A stretch of DNA of 64,000 bases, from contig CANNBV010000002.1 in NCBI GenBank assembly GCA_947502975.1, positions 1-64,000 of the forward strand, written 5' to 3'. The translations under genes were made by a program, and so were the position numbers. This stretch comes from an uncultured Flavobacteriaceae bacterium. Lineage in GTDB: Bacteria; Bacteroidota; Bacteroidia; Flavobacteriales; Flavobacteriaceae. This document shows, piece after piece, positions 14,892 through 24,095 of the stretch (its first letter is position 1; every line of letters begins with the position of its first letter). Below the pieces are notes generated by a model. It saw only the letters and a list, made by a program, of their open reading frames with translations. It was not told the origin of the DNA and did not search any database.

Positions 14892-15506
14892 TTAGCGTTT
14901 TGAGATTTCGTCACGAATACTTGCAGCTTTTTCGTAGTCTTCGTTATTAACGGCTTCTTCTAAAAGTGTATGCAATTCTTCGAGAGATTTAGAGGAGTAG
15001 TCTTCTTTAGATACAGCAGGCTCTAACTCTCCAGCCAAAATATCATCAACTAAAACACTGTCTTCAGTCTCTTCGTCATCTTTTTTTGGATCAACCTTTA
15101 AATAAATACCCGCTTTGTCTAGAATGTTTTTATAGGTAAATATTGGTGCGTCAAAACGCAACGCTAAAGCAATAGCATCACTAGTTCTGGCATCAATAAT
15201 TTCTTCAATTTTATCGCGTTCACAAATCAAACTAGAATAAAAAACACCATCTACTAACTTGTGAATAATGACTTGCTTTACAACAATATCAAATCTGTCA
15301 GCAAAGTTTTTAAACAAATCGTGAGTTAATGGTCTTGGCGGACGAATTTCTTTTTCTAAAGCGATAGCAATAGATTGTGCCTCGAAAGCACCAATAACGA
15401 TAGGGAGTTTGCGGTCACCCTCAATTTCATTTAATATCAGAGCATAAGCGCCATTTTGTGTTTGGCTGTACGATATACCCTTTATATTTAATCTTACTAA
15501 ACTCAT
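14892..15506 (-). CDS. Bifunctional nuclease domain (DUF151) protein with C-terminal UVR motif
   Basis: The first 130 residues of this 204-aa protein are a DUF151/bifunctional nuclease domain (NEIEGDRKLPIVIGAFEAQS, then RPPRPLTHDLFKNF and DARTSDAIALALRFDAPIFT). A linker rich in acidic residues follows. The last 35 residues (LEELHTLLEEAVNNEDYEKA, then ASIRDEISKR) are a UvrB/UvrC-type helical hairpin. Proteins of this architecture are common in Bacteroidota; nuclease activity was reported for distant members, but the role here is uncertain. It lies 11 bp upstream of nupC and is probably co-transcribed with it. Confidence 0.9.
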   Translation of the reverse strand: MSLVRLNIKGISYSQTQNGAYALILNEIEGDRKLPIVIGAFEAQSIAIALEKEIRPPRPLTHDLFKNFADRFDIVVKQVIIHKLVDGVFYSSLICERDKIEEIIDARTSDAIALALRFDAPIFTYKNILDKAGIYLKVDPKKDDEETEDSVLVDDILAGELEPAVSKEDYSSKSLEELHTLLEEAVNNEDYEKAASIRDEISKR

Positions 15507-15629
15507 AAATCTATTAAAAACGCAAAGAACTGCTTAAATTAGAACTTTACCAACTGCAAAGACAGTTTTTGGCATGAAATGCTAATTTAAGCAGTTCTAC
15601 AGTACTTTACAATTTATAAAAATAAATTA

Positions 15630-16589
15630 TTACTGTTGTGCTTTAAATGTTTTTAATTTTTCGATAAGTTGCGGCACAACCTCAAAAGCATCACCAACAA
15701 CACCATAATCTGCAGCCTTAAAGAATGGCGCTTCAGGATCTGTGTTTACAACTACTTTTACTTTTGATGCGTTAATTCCTGCTAAATGCTGAATAGCACC
15801 AGAGATACCAATAGCGATATAAAGATTGGATGCTACGGGTTTACCTGTTTGACCAACATGTTCGCTGTGAGGTCTCCAACCTAAATCTGATACTGGTTTA
15901 GAACATGCAGTTGCAGCACCTAAAACATCAGCTAATTCCTCAACCATACCCCAGTTTTCTGGACCTTTTAACCCTCTTCCTGCAGATACTACAATTTCAG
16001 CATCTGCTATGGTTACTTTATCTGTAGCTTTGTCAACTGAAGATACTGTAACACCTAATTCAGGTATTGAAGGTGAAAAATCTTCTGCAGAAGCATTGCC
16101 ACTATTTTCAACCAATCCAAAAGAATTATTTGAAACACCGATAATCTTTACATCAGACTTGATTTCAGCAACTTCAAAAGCTTTATTAGTAAACGCTGAA
16201 CGTTTTATTGTAAACGGACTCGTACTAGATGGCGCTTCTACTACATTTGAAGCATAACCAGCGTTTAGACCAACAGCTAATAGAGGTGCTAAATATTTGC
16301 TATCCGCACTAGAGCTTAAAACAACTACTTGTGCACCTTCTGATGAAGCAGCTTGGTTTAAAACATTGGCATAGGCTTTTGCATTAAAGTTTTCTAAATC
16401 TGAATTTGATACTTTTAAAACCTTGTCTACGCCATAATTTCCTAATTCTGAGGTATCATCGGCATTAATAGCTACTGCTGTAACAGTTGTTCCTAATTGA
16501 TCTGCAACAGCTTTTGCGTAAGATGCTACTTCAAAAGCAGCTTTCTTAAATTTATTTTGTTCTGATTCTGTATATACTATAACTGACAT
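15630..16589 (-). CDS. etfA: Electron transfer flavoprotein alpha subunit
   Basis: EtfA binds the FAD of the EtfAB heterodimer, which passes electrons from acyl-CoA dehydrogenases to the quinone pool. The 319-aa product has the alpha-subunit signature in its C-terminal half: GRGLKGPENWGMVEELADVL, SEHVGQTGKPVASNLYIAIG, GISGAIQHLAG and VVNTDPEAPFF. The length is normal. It follows etfB with a 101-bp gap filled by hairpins that might weaken or tune read-through. Confidence 0.97.
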   Translation of the reverse strand: MSVIVYTESEQNKFKKAAFEVASYAKAVADQLGTTVTAVAINADDTSELGNYGVDKVLKVSNSDLENFNAKAYANVLNQAASSEGAQVVVLSSSADSKYLAPLLAVGLNAGYASNVVEAPSSTSPFTIKRSAFTNKAFEVAEIKSDVKIIGVSNNSFGLVENSGNASAEDFSPSIPELGVTVSSVDKATDKVTIADAEIVVSAGRGLKGPENWGMVEELADVLGAATACSKPVSDLGWRPHSEHVGQTGKPVASNLYIAIGISGAIQHLAGINASKVKVVVNTDPEAPFFKAADYGVVGDAFEVVPQLIEKLKTFKAQQ

Positions 16590-16607
16590 AAAATTTTATT
16601 TTTTGTC

Positions 16608-16697
16608 ATCCTGAACTTGTTTCAGGATCTTATTATTTTAACTAATTCATCAAAATAGATTCCGAAACAAGTTCGGAATAATTTAGCAAGCTAAATT
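16608..16697. repeat. REP-like mirrored hairpin pair between etfB and etfA
   Basis: Hairpin 1 (16608-16628) has arms ATCCTGAA/TTCAGGAT and loop CTTGT. Hairpin 2 (16659-16679) has arms ATTCCGAA/TTCGGAAT and loop ACAAG, the complement of loop 1. Hairpin 3 (16680-16697, arms AATTTAGC/GCTAAATT) reaches into the etfB stop codon. The CATCCTGAACTTGTTTCAGG type recurs in many bacterial genomes as a REP element. Confidence 0.7.
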
Positions 16698-17437
16698 ACT
16701 TTTGCTTCATTGTGAAGTAAATCTACTAACTCATCTAAATTATCAGGAGAAACCAATTTTACAGCCCCTTTTGGAGCAGGTTTTTCAAAACTAACTGAAT
16801 CTGTACCAGCATTGGCATCAACAGGTTCAGTTATCGTTAAAGGTTTTTTACGTGCCATCATGATACCACGCATGTTAGGGATTTTTAAATCGCTTTCTTC
16901 AACCAAACCTTTTTGTCCTCCAATAACTAGAGGTAAACTAGTAGAAACAGTTTCTTTACCGCCATCAATTTCTCTAGTAGCAGTTGCAGAAGTGCCATCA
17001 ACCTCTAATCCAATACAATTATTTACAAAATTGGCATTGGTTAAACCAGCCAACATGCCAGGAACCATTCCACCATTATAATCAATAGATTCGCGCCCAG
17101 CAATCACCAAATCATAACCACCATCTTCAACAATTTTAGCCAATTGCTTAGCAACCGAAAAACCATCAGTTGCAGGAGTATTTACTCTAATTGCAGCATC
17201 AGCACCAATTGCTAAAGCCTTACGTAGCGTGGGTTCTGTTTCAGCACCTCCTACATTTACAACGGTTACATTAGCACCCTGTTTTTCCTTAAACCACATG
17301 GCGCGCGTTAATCCAAATTCGTCATTTGGGTTAATCACAAATTGCACACCATTTGTATCAAATTTTGTATCACCATCTGTGAAATTGATCTTTGATGTTG
17401 TGTCTGGGACATGACTTATACAAACCAATATCTTCAT
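16691..17437 (-). CDS. etfB: Electron transfer flavoprotein beta subunit
   Basis: The 248-aa product is the smaller Etf subunit, carrying AMP and completing the FAD site. It begins MKILVCISHVPDTTSKINF as in Bacteroidota EtfB. It has the conserved ALAIGADAAIRV, DLVIAGRESIDYNGGMVPGM and the recognition loop region PNMRGIMMARKKPL near residue 190-205. It is the first gene of the etfBA pair. Its stop lies in hairpin 3 of the REP-like element. Transcription begins in the divergent region shared with the pyruvate dehydrogenase gene. Confidence 0.97.
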   Translation of the reverse strand: MKILVCISHVPDTTSKINFTDGDTKFDTNGVQFVINPNDEFGLTRAMWFKEKQGANVTVVNVGGAETEPTLRKALAIGADAAIRVNTPATDGFSVAKQLAKIVEDGGYDLVIAGRESIDYNGGMVPGMLAGLTNANFVNNCIGLEVDGTSATATREIDGGKETVSTSLPLVIGGQKGLVEESDLKIPNMRGIMMARKKPLTITEPVDANAGTDSVSFEKPAPKGAVKLVSPDNLDELVDLLHNEAKVI

Positions 17438-17503
17438 AACTTTATCTATATTAAAATATCTTATTTTTTTGCGGATACGAAGTTAGGTATTTTATTTCAA
17501 AAA

Positions 17504-17521
17504 TACTATGCATGCATAGTA
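17504..17521. promoter_or_regulatory. 18-bp perfect palindrome, candidate operator
   Basis: TACTATGCATGCATAGTA is a perfect palindrome located between divergent etfB and the pyruvate dehydrogenase E1 beta gene, 42 bp upstream of that gene's -7 box. Symmetry and place suggest a homodimeric regulator. The regulator is not encoded nearby. Confidence 0.55.
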
Positions 17522-17562
17522 AATTTTTGAAAAAATATTTTAGTAAGGTGCCTGTTTATTAC

Positions 17563-17570
17563 TATTTTTG
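17563..17570 (+). promoter_or_regulatory. -7 box of the pyruvate dehydrogenase E1 beta gene
   Basis: TATTTTTG matches TAnnTTTG and lies 24 bp before the ATG at 17594. The -33 region is AT-rich without a clear TTG. Confidence 0.5.
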
Positions 17571-17593
17571 CAACTCGATTTAAAAGCAAGTAA

Positions 17594-18571
17594 ATGAAGA
17601 CAATTCAATTTAGAGAAGCGATTTGTGAAGCGATGAGTGAAGAAATGCGCAGAGATGAAAGCGTATATTTAATGGGTGAGGAAGTCGCTGAATATAATGG
17701 TGCTTACAAGGCATCTAAAGGCATGTTAGATGAATTTGGAGACAAGCGCGTTATAGATACACCAATTGCCGAACTTGGTTTTGCAGGTATTGCAGTTGGA
17801 TCTACGATGACTGGAAACAGACCAATTGTAGAATATATGACCTTTAACTTCTCTTTGGTTGGAATTGATCAAATTATAAATAATGCAGCAAAAATCAGAC
17901 AAATGTCTGGTGGACAATTTAAATGTCCGATTGTATTTCGTGGACCAACAGCATCTGCAGGTCAGTTAGGAGCTACGCATTCTCAGGCTTTTGAAAATTG
18001 GTTTGCTAATACGCCAGGTTTAAAAGTGGTAGTGCCTTCAAACCCATACGATGCCAAAGGGTTATTAAAAGCGGCTATTCGCGATGACGATCCAGTTATT
18101 TTTATGGAAAGTGAGCAAATGTATGGTGATAAAGGTGAAGTTCCTGAAGGAGAATACATTTTACCTATCGGGGTAGCAGATATTAAAAGAAAAGGTGACG
18201 ATGTTACTATTGTTTCTTTTGGGAAAATTATAAAGGAAGCATATAAAGCTGCAGATGAATTGGAAAAAGAAGGTATTTCTTGTGAAATTATCGACTTGCG
18301 TACAGTGCGTCCAATGGATAGGAAAGCTATTGTAGAGTCTGTCAAGAAAACAAATCGCCTGGTGGTTTTAGAAGAAGCATGGCCTTTTGGAAATGTTGCA
18401 ACAGAAATCACATATTTAGTACAAAGTGAAGCATTTGATTATTTAGATGCGCCAATTGTAAAAATAAATACTGCTGATACACCTGCGCCTTATTCGCCAG
18501 TGTTATTGAAAGAATGGTTGCCTAACCATGAAGATGTTATTAAAGCAGTAAAAAAAGTACTTTATAAATAA
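17594..18571 (+). CDS. pdhB: Pyruvate dehydrogenase E1 component, beta subunit
   Basis: This is the beta chain of an alpha2beta2 thiamine-diphosphate E1 that decarboxylates pyruvate for acetyl-CoA formation. The 325-aa product has MGEEVAEYNGAYKASKGML near residue 27, DTPIAELGFAGIAVG, the ThDP-side segment EYMTFNFSL, RGPTASAGQLGATHSQAFENW and the C-terminal LEEAWPFGNVATEI. The sequence is closer to pyruvate than to branched-chain enzymes in the first segment. The alpha subunit gene is not adjacent, so the complex is encoded at several loci. A terminator follows. Confidence 0.93.
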   Translation: MKTIQFREAICEAMSEEMRRDESVYLMGEEVAEYNGAYKASKGMLDEFGDKRVIDTPIAELGFAGIAVGSTMTGNRPIVEYMTFNFSLVGIDQIINNAAKIRQMSGGQFKCPIVFRGPTASAGQLGATHSQAFENWFANTPGLKVVVPSNPYDAKGLLKAAIRDDDPVIFMESEQMYGDKGEVPEGEYILPIGVADIKRKGDDVTIVSFGKIIKEAYKAADELEKEGISCEIIDLRTVRPMDRKAIVESVKKTNRLVVLEEAWPFGNVATEITYLVQSEAFDYLDAPIVKINTADTPAPYSPVLLKEWLPNHEDVIKAVKKVLYK

Positions 18572-18593
18572 AACAATATTTTTTACGTTATAT

Positions 18594-18633
18594 AAACTTC
18601 ATTAGCACGATTGTTGTTGATGAAGTTTTTTAT
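18594..18633 (+). terminator. Terminator after pdhB
   Basis: AAACTTCAT and ATGAAGTT pair around an 18-nt loop and are followed by TTTTATTTT. It separates pdhB from the next plus-strand gene. Confidence 0.7.
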
Positions 18634-18719
18634 TTTAAATGAATAATGAAGTTTTTTTGAACTAGATGCAACTAATTTCAATTTTTTTGTGTCTATACTA
18701 TATGAATGAAAGTTTTTAA

Positions 18720-21227
18720 ATGAAGTTAAAACTATTTTTTGCCCTTTTCCTGCTAAATCTATGCGCAGCAATGGCTCAAACCAAAGTGAGCGGTTATGTG
18801 TTTGATGAATTTAATCAGCCTGTGTCTTTTGCCAATGTTATATTTTCAGGAACTACGGAAGGCACAATTACTGATGAAAACGGAAAGTTTTATTTAGAAT
18901 CTGATGAAACCTGGGATGCGCTAACCATTTCTTTTATTGGTTATGAAACACTTAATATTCCTTTAGAAAAGAAGGTGAATTACAATCTGAAATTCATCTT
19001 AAAAGAAGAAGCTGCACAGTTAAATGAAGTTGTTATTGTTTCAGGTAAGCAGCCTAAAAAAAATAATCCTGCCATTGATATCCTAAGAAAAATTTGGGAA
19101 AATAAACGGAGTAACGGGTTAAAACAATTCAAACAATACGAATACGATAAATACGAAAAGGTAGAGTTTGATATTAATACTATAGATAGTGCGCTTATTA
19201 AAAGTAAGTTGTTTAGAGGTATGGAGTTTGTTTTCAATGAAGTGGATACCTCTCGCGTTACAGGTAAGACTTACTTGCCAATGTTTATTAACGAGGCGGT
19301 TTCTAAGATTTATGGCGATAACATTATAAATAAAGAAAAGGAAGATTTAAAAGGAAATAAAAATTCTGGATTTAGTGATAATCAAGTCATAATTGATTTT
19401 GTAGACGACTTGTATGCCGATTTTAATGTATATGATAATTACTTAAAGTTTTTTGATAAAAGCTTTGTAAGCCCGCTTTCAAGAACAGGTGTTAGTACTT
19501 ATAATTATGTGTTATCAGATAGTGCATTTATTGATAACAAGTGGTGCTATAACATCATTTATTACCCCAGACGTAAAAACGAATTAACTTTTAAAGGCGA
19601 TTTTTGGGTAGCAGATACAACATATGCATTAAAAGAAATCAATCTTCAAGCTTCAAAAAGTGCCAATATTAACTGGGTAAAAGATATATATATTGAACAA
19701 GAGTTTGAAGTGTTAAACGATTCCTTATTTCTTGTGAAGCGCGATTATATGATGAGTGACTTTGCGTTCAATAAAAAGGAAAAATCAAGAGGTGTTTACG
19801 GTAAGCGTACAACACTATATGATAATTATAAATTTGACATTCTGAAGGATAAAAAATTCTATGAGAAAGAAGTTTATAATTATGATAAGGATGTGTATGA
19901 TAGAGATGATGCATTTTGGGAACAGAACCGTTTAGAGGCTCTAAATAAAGACGAAAAAGGGGTGTACAAAATGTTAGATACACTCAAAACAGTAAAGAAA
20001 TTTAAGCGTTTATATAACTTAGGAAGTATTCTTGCATCAGGTTACATTGAGTTTAATTCCTTGCCACTAGATTACGGACCAATTTTTTCAACCTTTGGAT
20101 TTAATGATGTTGAAGGTTTGCGTTTACGTACAGGAGGTAGGACTTATTTTGGAAGAAACGATTTATGGCGTTTAGAAGGGTTTTTGGCCTACGGTTTTGA
20201 AGATGATAAGTTTAAATATGGCATCTCAGGAAAGTGGTTGTTAGATAAAAAGAATAGACTAATTATATCTGGAGGAAATCGCCGTGATGTGGAGCAAATG
20301 GGCGCTAGTTTAACGAATTCAACCGATGTTTTAGGGCGAAGTTTAGCGTCTTCAGCAGTAGTAACGGCAGGTGCTAACGACAAGTTAACAACAATCAATC
20401 TTACCAGTTTTGCTGTTGAGGCAGAACCTTTTCGAAATTTAATATTTAGGTTAGGTGGTAACTACCGTACTTTAGAATCTGCCTCACCAACATTTAGTTT
20501 AGATTATAATATACCAACAGGTATCAAATCTGAAATTAAACAATACGAAACTACATTTTCTGCTGCGTATTTTCCAGGGCGAAAAATGACAGGTTTTGGT
20601 GTTGAACGTAAAACAGCAAATGATGATTTTGCGCGTTTGTTTGCACAAGTTAGTCGTGGAGATAAAAGTATACTAAATAGTGATTTTGATTATACCAAAG
20701 TACAATTGTCGTATTTGCAACCATGGCAAGTAGGTGGTTTTGGTAGATTGGTGTCTTCAATTGAAATTGGTAAAACTTATGGTGAAGTGCCTCTAGGGTT
20801 ATTAAATGTTATTCCTGGGAACCAAACCTATTTCTCTATATATAATACCTTTTCACAGTTAGATTTTTATGAGTTTGTGTCAGACCAATATGCATCTTTC
20901 CATTTAGAGCATAATTTTAACGGACGCTTGTTTTCTAGAATTCCGTTTTTAAGAAAATTGAATCTCCGAGAGATTATAAGTGTCAGAGGTGTTATGGCGA
21001 GTATTTCAGATGAAAATATAGCATTAAGCAATGTGCCTAGTAATCCAGCAAATTTACAATTGGTGGCACCAAATAAAGAACCGTATTACGAATACAGCTT
21101 AGGTATCGGTAATATTTTTAAGGTCTTTAGAATCGATTTTAATTTCCGAGGGAATTATAAAGATGATACATTATATCCCAATGCTAGGAAGTTCGGAGTT
21201 ACAGGAAGTTTTGGGTTCTATTTTTAG
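18720..21227 (+). CDS. DUF5686 outer-membrane protein with carboxypeptidase-like N-terminal domain
   Basis: The 835-aa product has a signal peptide (MKLKLFFALFLLNLCAAMAQ) and then a carboxypeptidase regulatory-like beta domain at residues 21-105 (VSGYVFDEFNQPVSFANVIF, then TITDENGKFYL). From there it matches the DUF5686 architecture: NPAIDILRKIWENKRSNGLK, a long middle region, and a C-terminal half of alternating strands ending in GVTGSFGFYF, typical of an outer-membrane barrel. Its transport or assembly role is not known. It converges with the GNAT gene, whose stop overlaps by 4 bp. Confidence 0.88.
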   Translation: MKLKLFFALFLLNLCAAMAQTKVSGYVFDEFNQPVSFANVIFSGTTEGTITDENGKFYLESDETWDALTISFIGYETLNIPLEKKVNYNLKFILKEEAAQLNEVVIVSGKQPKKNNPAIDILRKIWENKRSNGLKQFKQYEYDKYEKVEFDINTIDSALIKSKLFRGMEFVFNEVDTSRVTGKTYLPMFINEAVSKIYGDNIINKEKEDLKGNKNSGFSDNQVIIDFVDDLYADFNVYDNYLKFFDKSFVSPLSRTGVSTYNYVLSDSAFIDNKWCYNIIYYPRRKNELTFKGDFWVADTTYALKEINLQASKSANINWVKDIYIEQEFEVLNDSLFLVKRDYMMSDFAFNKKEKSRGVYGKRTTLYDNYKFDILKDKKFYEKEVYNYDKDVYDRDDAFWEQNRLEALNKDEKGVYKMLDTLKTVKKFKRLYNLGSILASGYIEFNSLPLDYGPIFSTFGFNDVEGLRLRTGGRTYFGRNDLWRLEGFLAYGFEDDKFKYGISGKWLLDKKNRLIISGGNRRDVEQMGASLTNSTDVLGRSLASSAVVTAGANDKLTTINLTSFAVEAEPFRNLIFRLGGNYRTLESASPTFSLDYNIPTGIKSEIKQYETTFSAAYFPGRKMTGFGVERKTANDDFARLFAQVSRGDKSILNSDFDYTKVQLSYLQPWQVGGFGRLVSSIEIGKTYGEVPLGLLNVIPGNQTYFSIYNTFSQLDFYEFVSDQYASFHLEHNFNGRLFSRIPFLRKLNLREIISVRGVMASISDENIALSNVPSNPANLQLVAPNKEPYYEYSLGIGNIFKVFRIDFNFRGNYKDDTLYPNARKFGVTGSFGFYF

Positions 21228-21613
21228 GAACTTCGTTTAACTTTAAAGATAGAACCTTCTTTGTTATAGCCAATTTTCTCGTAATATTGATCAACATCAG
21301 ACATTACTAATATATCTATATCTGGGAAATCAGTTGATATACGGTCCATTAGTTTTTTTCCAATGAAATGACCTCTTCGTTTTTTGTCAACTAGTAAATC
21401 GATCACCCAAATAAACAATCCAGAATCACTTATCGAACGAGAATATCCATATAATTCATCTTCAATCAATGCGACATATGTAAAAGAGTTGTTGAGGGCT
21501 TTTTGATATGTAGGATTTAGATAGTCACTCCATTCTTCACCTTCTGATTGAATTAAACTTATCAAGTTCTCGTAATCAAGAGTTGGGTTATATTTTCTGA
21601 TTATTGGATTCAT
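21224..21613 (-). CDS. GNAT-family N-acetyltransferase
   Basis: The 129-aa product has a compact GNAT fold: a helical N-terminus, strands around FTYVALIEDELYGYSRS, the acetyl-CoA loop in LVDKKRRGHFIGKKLMDRI (pattern Q/R-x-x-G-x-G/A with RGHFIG) near residues 73-92, and a C-terminal MSDVDQYYEKIGYNKEG. Small GNAT enzymes of this kind acetylate amines or peptides; the substrate cannot be told. It is cytoplasmic and apparently a single-gene unit. Confidence 0.85.
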   Translation of the reverse strand: MNPIIRKYNPTLDYENLISLIQSEGEEWSDYLNPTYQKALNNSFTYVALIEDELYGYSRSISDSGLFIWVIDLLVDKKRRGHFIGKKLMDRISTDFPDIDILVMSDVDQYYEKIGYNKEGSIFKVKRSS

Positions 21614-21861
21614 ATGGTTAATGACTGATATCTGACGTCAAACGAATGTAGCCCAAATTTTATATAAAGTCAACTTTGAATTTATTAAATCATAAATATA
21701 GTTTATGTTTTCAATAAAAAATATAAATAAAAATATATCAAAACCATACTCTATCTTTGTCTAGCTTAGGGAAAAAAAATTGCTTGAAAAAGTTTTTTTC
21801 GTATAGTAAATTAGTTTAGTTTGAGTTGGTTTAATAGCACGATTTTTGGGTAAGAAATCGG
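21614..21861. other. AT-rich intergenic region
   Basis: No gene, RNA or repeat is recognised in this stretch apart from the hairpin that follows it. It should contain the promoter of the GNAT gene on the minus strand. Confidence 0.6.
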
Positions 21862-21897
21862 AATAAAATCCATGAGATAATCATGGATTTTATTTTT
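21862..21897 (-). terminator. Terminator of the di-haem peroxidase gene
   Basis: Perfect 14-bp arms AATAAAATCCATGA and TCATGGATTTTATT enclose loop GATAA. Located just past the stop codon of the minus-strand peroxidase gene; it would also work in the other direction. Confidence 0.8.
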
Positions 21898-21915
21898 ATA
21901 TCATCTTATATATAA

Positions 21916-23106
21916 TTAGTTGATATTACCCCCTACTTCTAATCCACTAGGAACAACTTTAGGAATTGAATCGTCAAAAGTATCATCATTTAAAGAATTC
22001 AGAAAAGAAATTATAGGGCTCATTTCTTTTACACTTAATTGTAAGTTTTGCGCTAAGGAATCTATGAGTTGAATGTGTACATTTGGATTTCTACTTTTTT
22101 TAAAGCTTAAATCTTCATAAAATTCTAAAACTTTTTCGAGAGTTGGTAGAGTGCCATTATGCATGTAAGGTGCTGTAAACCTTAAGTTTCTTAAAGTAGG
22201 CGTTCTAAAGCTAAATTGCTTTTCAAACCCATCATCAATAAAATTAAGCTTATTGTTTTCTGGAACGCTTAGCACATGCATTTTGTAGTCTGAAAACATA
22301 GGTCCGTTATGACAATTAATACAACCTACTTGTTTAAAGAGTTTGAATCCTTCTTTTTCTGCTAATGAAATTGCTGTGGATTCTCCACGCATATATCTAT
22401 CAAAATTAGAATTGTTAGAAATCAAAGTCCGTTCAAAAGTTGCAATTGCTTTTCCAATATTTTCAATAGTAATTGGATATTCTTCATTGAAGGCAGCCTT
22501 AAATAATTTTTGGTATTCTGGAATCGAACGTAGTCTTGTAATAACTTTCTGTAAAATATCGGTATCTGTAAAATGACTTCCTCTCATTTCCTCTAACGCT
22601 TTAATAGGTTCTATAGCCTGTGCTTCTAAACTTTTTACTCTAGAATCCCAAAACATTGGGGCATCTTCAGGGTTATAATTGCTATCAATATCAATTCCAT
22701 TAAAAGCCGTATTCACTATCGTATGTGCATTGCGCTTAACAAAAGGAATAGTGTTTGGACTGTTAAAAGTACGTTTACTAGCAAAACCTTTTCCGTTTAC
22801 ACCAATAGAAATATCTCTAAACTCTGCATATCCATTTTTTGGGTGATGACACGTAGCACACGCCACATCTTTATCACCAGAAAGTATTGGGTCAAAAAAG
22901 AGTAACTGTCCTAATTTTATTTTATGATTGTTGGGAATATTAGTTTTGGGATGAATAACTTGTTTAGGTAGTGCTGTAACTTGATTTATAGACTGTTCAA
23001 GTTGTTCATTTTTGTTTTCTGAAGAAATATATTTAGCCTTTTCTTTACAACCTAAGCATATGATAACAATTGCAAAGCATACTATTTTCGCAAAGTAAGA
23101 TGGCAT
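21916..23106 (-). CDS. Di-haem cytochrome c peroxidase family lipoprotein
   Basis: The 396-aa product begins with a lipoprotein signal (lipobox ending at Cys20, VIICLGCKEK). It has two c-type haem sites: CATCH at residues 83-87 and CINCH near 262. Segments such as GQLLFFDPILSGDKDVACAT, FKRNAHTIVNTAFNG-like PFVKRNAHTIVNTAF and RTPTLRNLRFTAPYMHNGTL identify the CCP/MauG family, which reduces peroxide or oxidises other substrates in the periplasm. Family members differ in substrate, so the reaction is not certain. The gene is downstream of the LysR gene in the same direction, 13 bp apart. Confidence 0.92.
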   Translation of the reverse strand: MPSYFAKIVCFAIVIICLGCKEKAKYISSENKNEQLEQSINQVTALPKQVIHPKTNIPNNHKIKLGQLLFFDPILSGDKDVACATCHHPKNGYAEFRDISIGVNGKGFASKRTFNSPNTIPFVKRNAHTIVNTAFNGIDIDSNYNPEDAPMFWDSRVKSLEAQAIEPIKALEEMRGSHFTDTDILQKVITRLRSIPEYQKLFKAAFNEEYPITIENIGKAIATFERTLISNNSNFDRYMRGESTAISLAEKEGFKLFKQVGCINCHNGPMFSDYKMHVLSVPENNKLNFIDDGFEKQFSFRTPTLRNLRFTAPYMHNGTLPTLEKVLEFYEDLSFKKSRNPNVHIQLIDSLAQNLQLSVKEMSPIISFLNSLNDDTFDDSIPKVVPSGLEVGGNIN

Positions 23107-23119
23107 TTTTAAGTCTGTT

Positions 23120-24022
23120 TTACAAATTTAGATTATTTATCAAATCTAAAATATGAATTAGTAATGGATTTCTATTGTTTTTATTCCAAACTACTGATAG
23201 TTCTGTTCTTTGACGGATTTTTTTCAATTCGATAAACTTAACACCTTTAGTATTGGTATTTATTAAAGATTTTGGAACGATAGAAATGCCAAAATTATGT
23301 TCAACCAACTTGTAAATAGAACTGGCATGAATAGTGAGATGCGAAATTAAAGGCGAAAATCCACTTTCTTGAAACACTTGCAATACTTTGTTATAGTAAG
23401 ATTCGCTATACTCTGGATCGAATAAAATAAAAGGTTCATGTTCTAATTGCAATAGATTTTTAAAGTTTGAAGCGTCAACTTTATGAGATTTTGGAAGTAC
23501 TAAACAAAAGGTGTCCTTTAAAATGATTTGTTTATTAATAGAAGACGGTGTGTGCTCTAATCTCACAAAACCTAAATCAATTTTAAAATTTAAGAGATCT
23601 TCAATTTGTTTTTGATTGTCTGTTTCCTTTAAACTAAATACCACATCTGGATGTTGTTCTTTATACTTTAAAAGTAAATTAGGAATAATGTGTTGCATTG
23701 CAGAACCTACATATCCTAATTTTAATTGCCCTTTTTTGCCTTCATGTAATAGTTTAGCATGAGTAATTATATCATCCATTTGCTTTAAATGAATACTTAG
23801 TTCATTTTTAAGATAAGCACCTGCTTTAGTTAAAGCCACTTTACGATTATGACGCTCAAAAAGTTGAATACCTAAATCTTCTTCCATCTGCTTAATCTGT
23901 CTACTTAAACCAGGTTGAGAAATATATAGTCTTTCAGCTGCCTTTCTAAAGTGTAGTTCTTCAGCAACTGCCAAAAAATAATTAAGATGTCGTAACTCTA
24001 ATTGATTACTCATGGTTATCAA
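23120..24022 (-). CDS. LysR-family transcriptional regulator, divergent from the hut operon
   Basis: The 300-aa product has an N-terminal winged helix (LRHLNYFLAVAEELHFRKAA, then RLYISQPGLSRQIKQME at residues 28-48) and a periplasmic-binding-like effector domain from about residue 90. Two starts are possible, ATG 24022 and ATG 24013 (MSNQLELRHL); the second is more usual. It is divergent from hutH with only 73 bp between them, so it is a candidate activator of histidine degradation that responds to a pathway metabolite such as urocanate. That role is inferred from position only. It may equally control the peroxidase gene behind it. Confidence 0.93.
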   Translation of the reverse strand: MITMSNQLELRHLNYFLAVAEELHFRKAAERLYISQPGLSRQIKQMEEDLGIQLFERHNRKVALTKAGAYLKNELSIHLKQMDDIITHAKLLHEGKKGQLKLGYVGSAMQHIIPNLLLKYKEQHPDVVFSLKETDNQKQIEDLLNFKIDLGFVRLEHTPSSINKQIILKDTFCLVLPKSHKVDASNFKNLLQLEHEPFILFDPEYSESYYNKVLQVFQESGFSPLISHLTIHASSIYKLVEHNFGISIVPKSLINTNTKGVKFIELKKIRQRTELSVVWNKNNRNPLLIHILDLINNLNL

Positions 24023-24063
24023 TTTATGATTTAAATGGTCTTTTTAAGCATTAAAAATAAGAA

Positions 24064-24071
24064 TAACTTTG
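24064..24071 (+). promoter_or_regulatory. -7 box of the hut operon
   Basis: TAACTTTG matches TAnnTTTG and lies 24 bp before the hutH ATG. The -33 region is TCTTTTTAAG. The whole divergent region is 73 bp, so a LysR site must overlap this promoter. Confidence 0.6.
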
Positions 24072-24095
24072 TAATAACTTGACAAAATATTCAAA

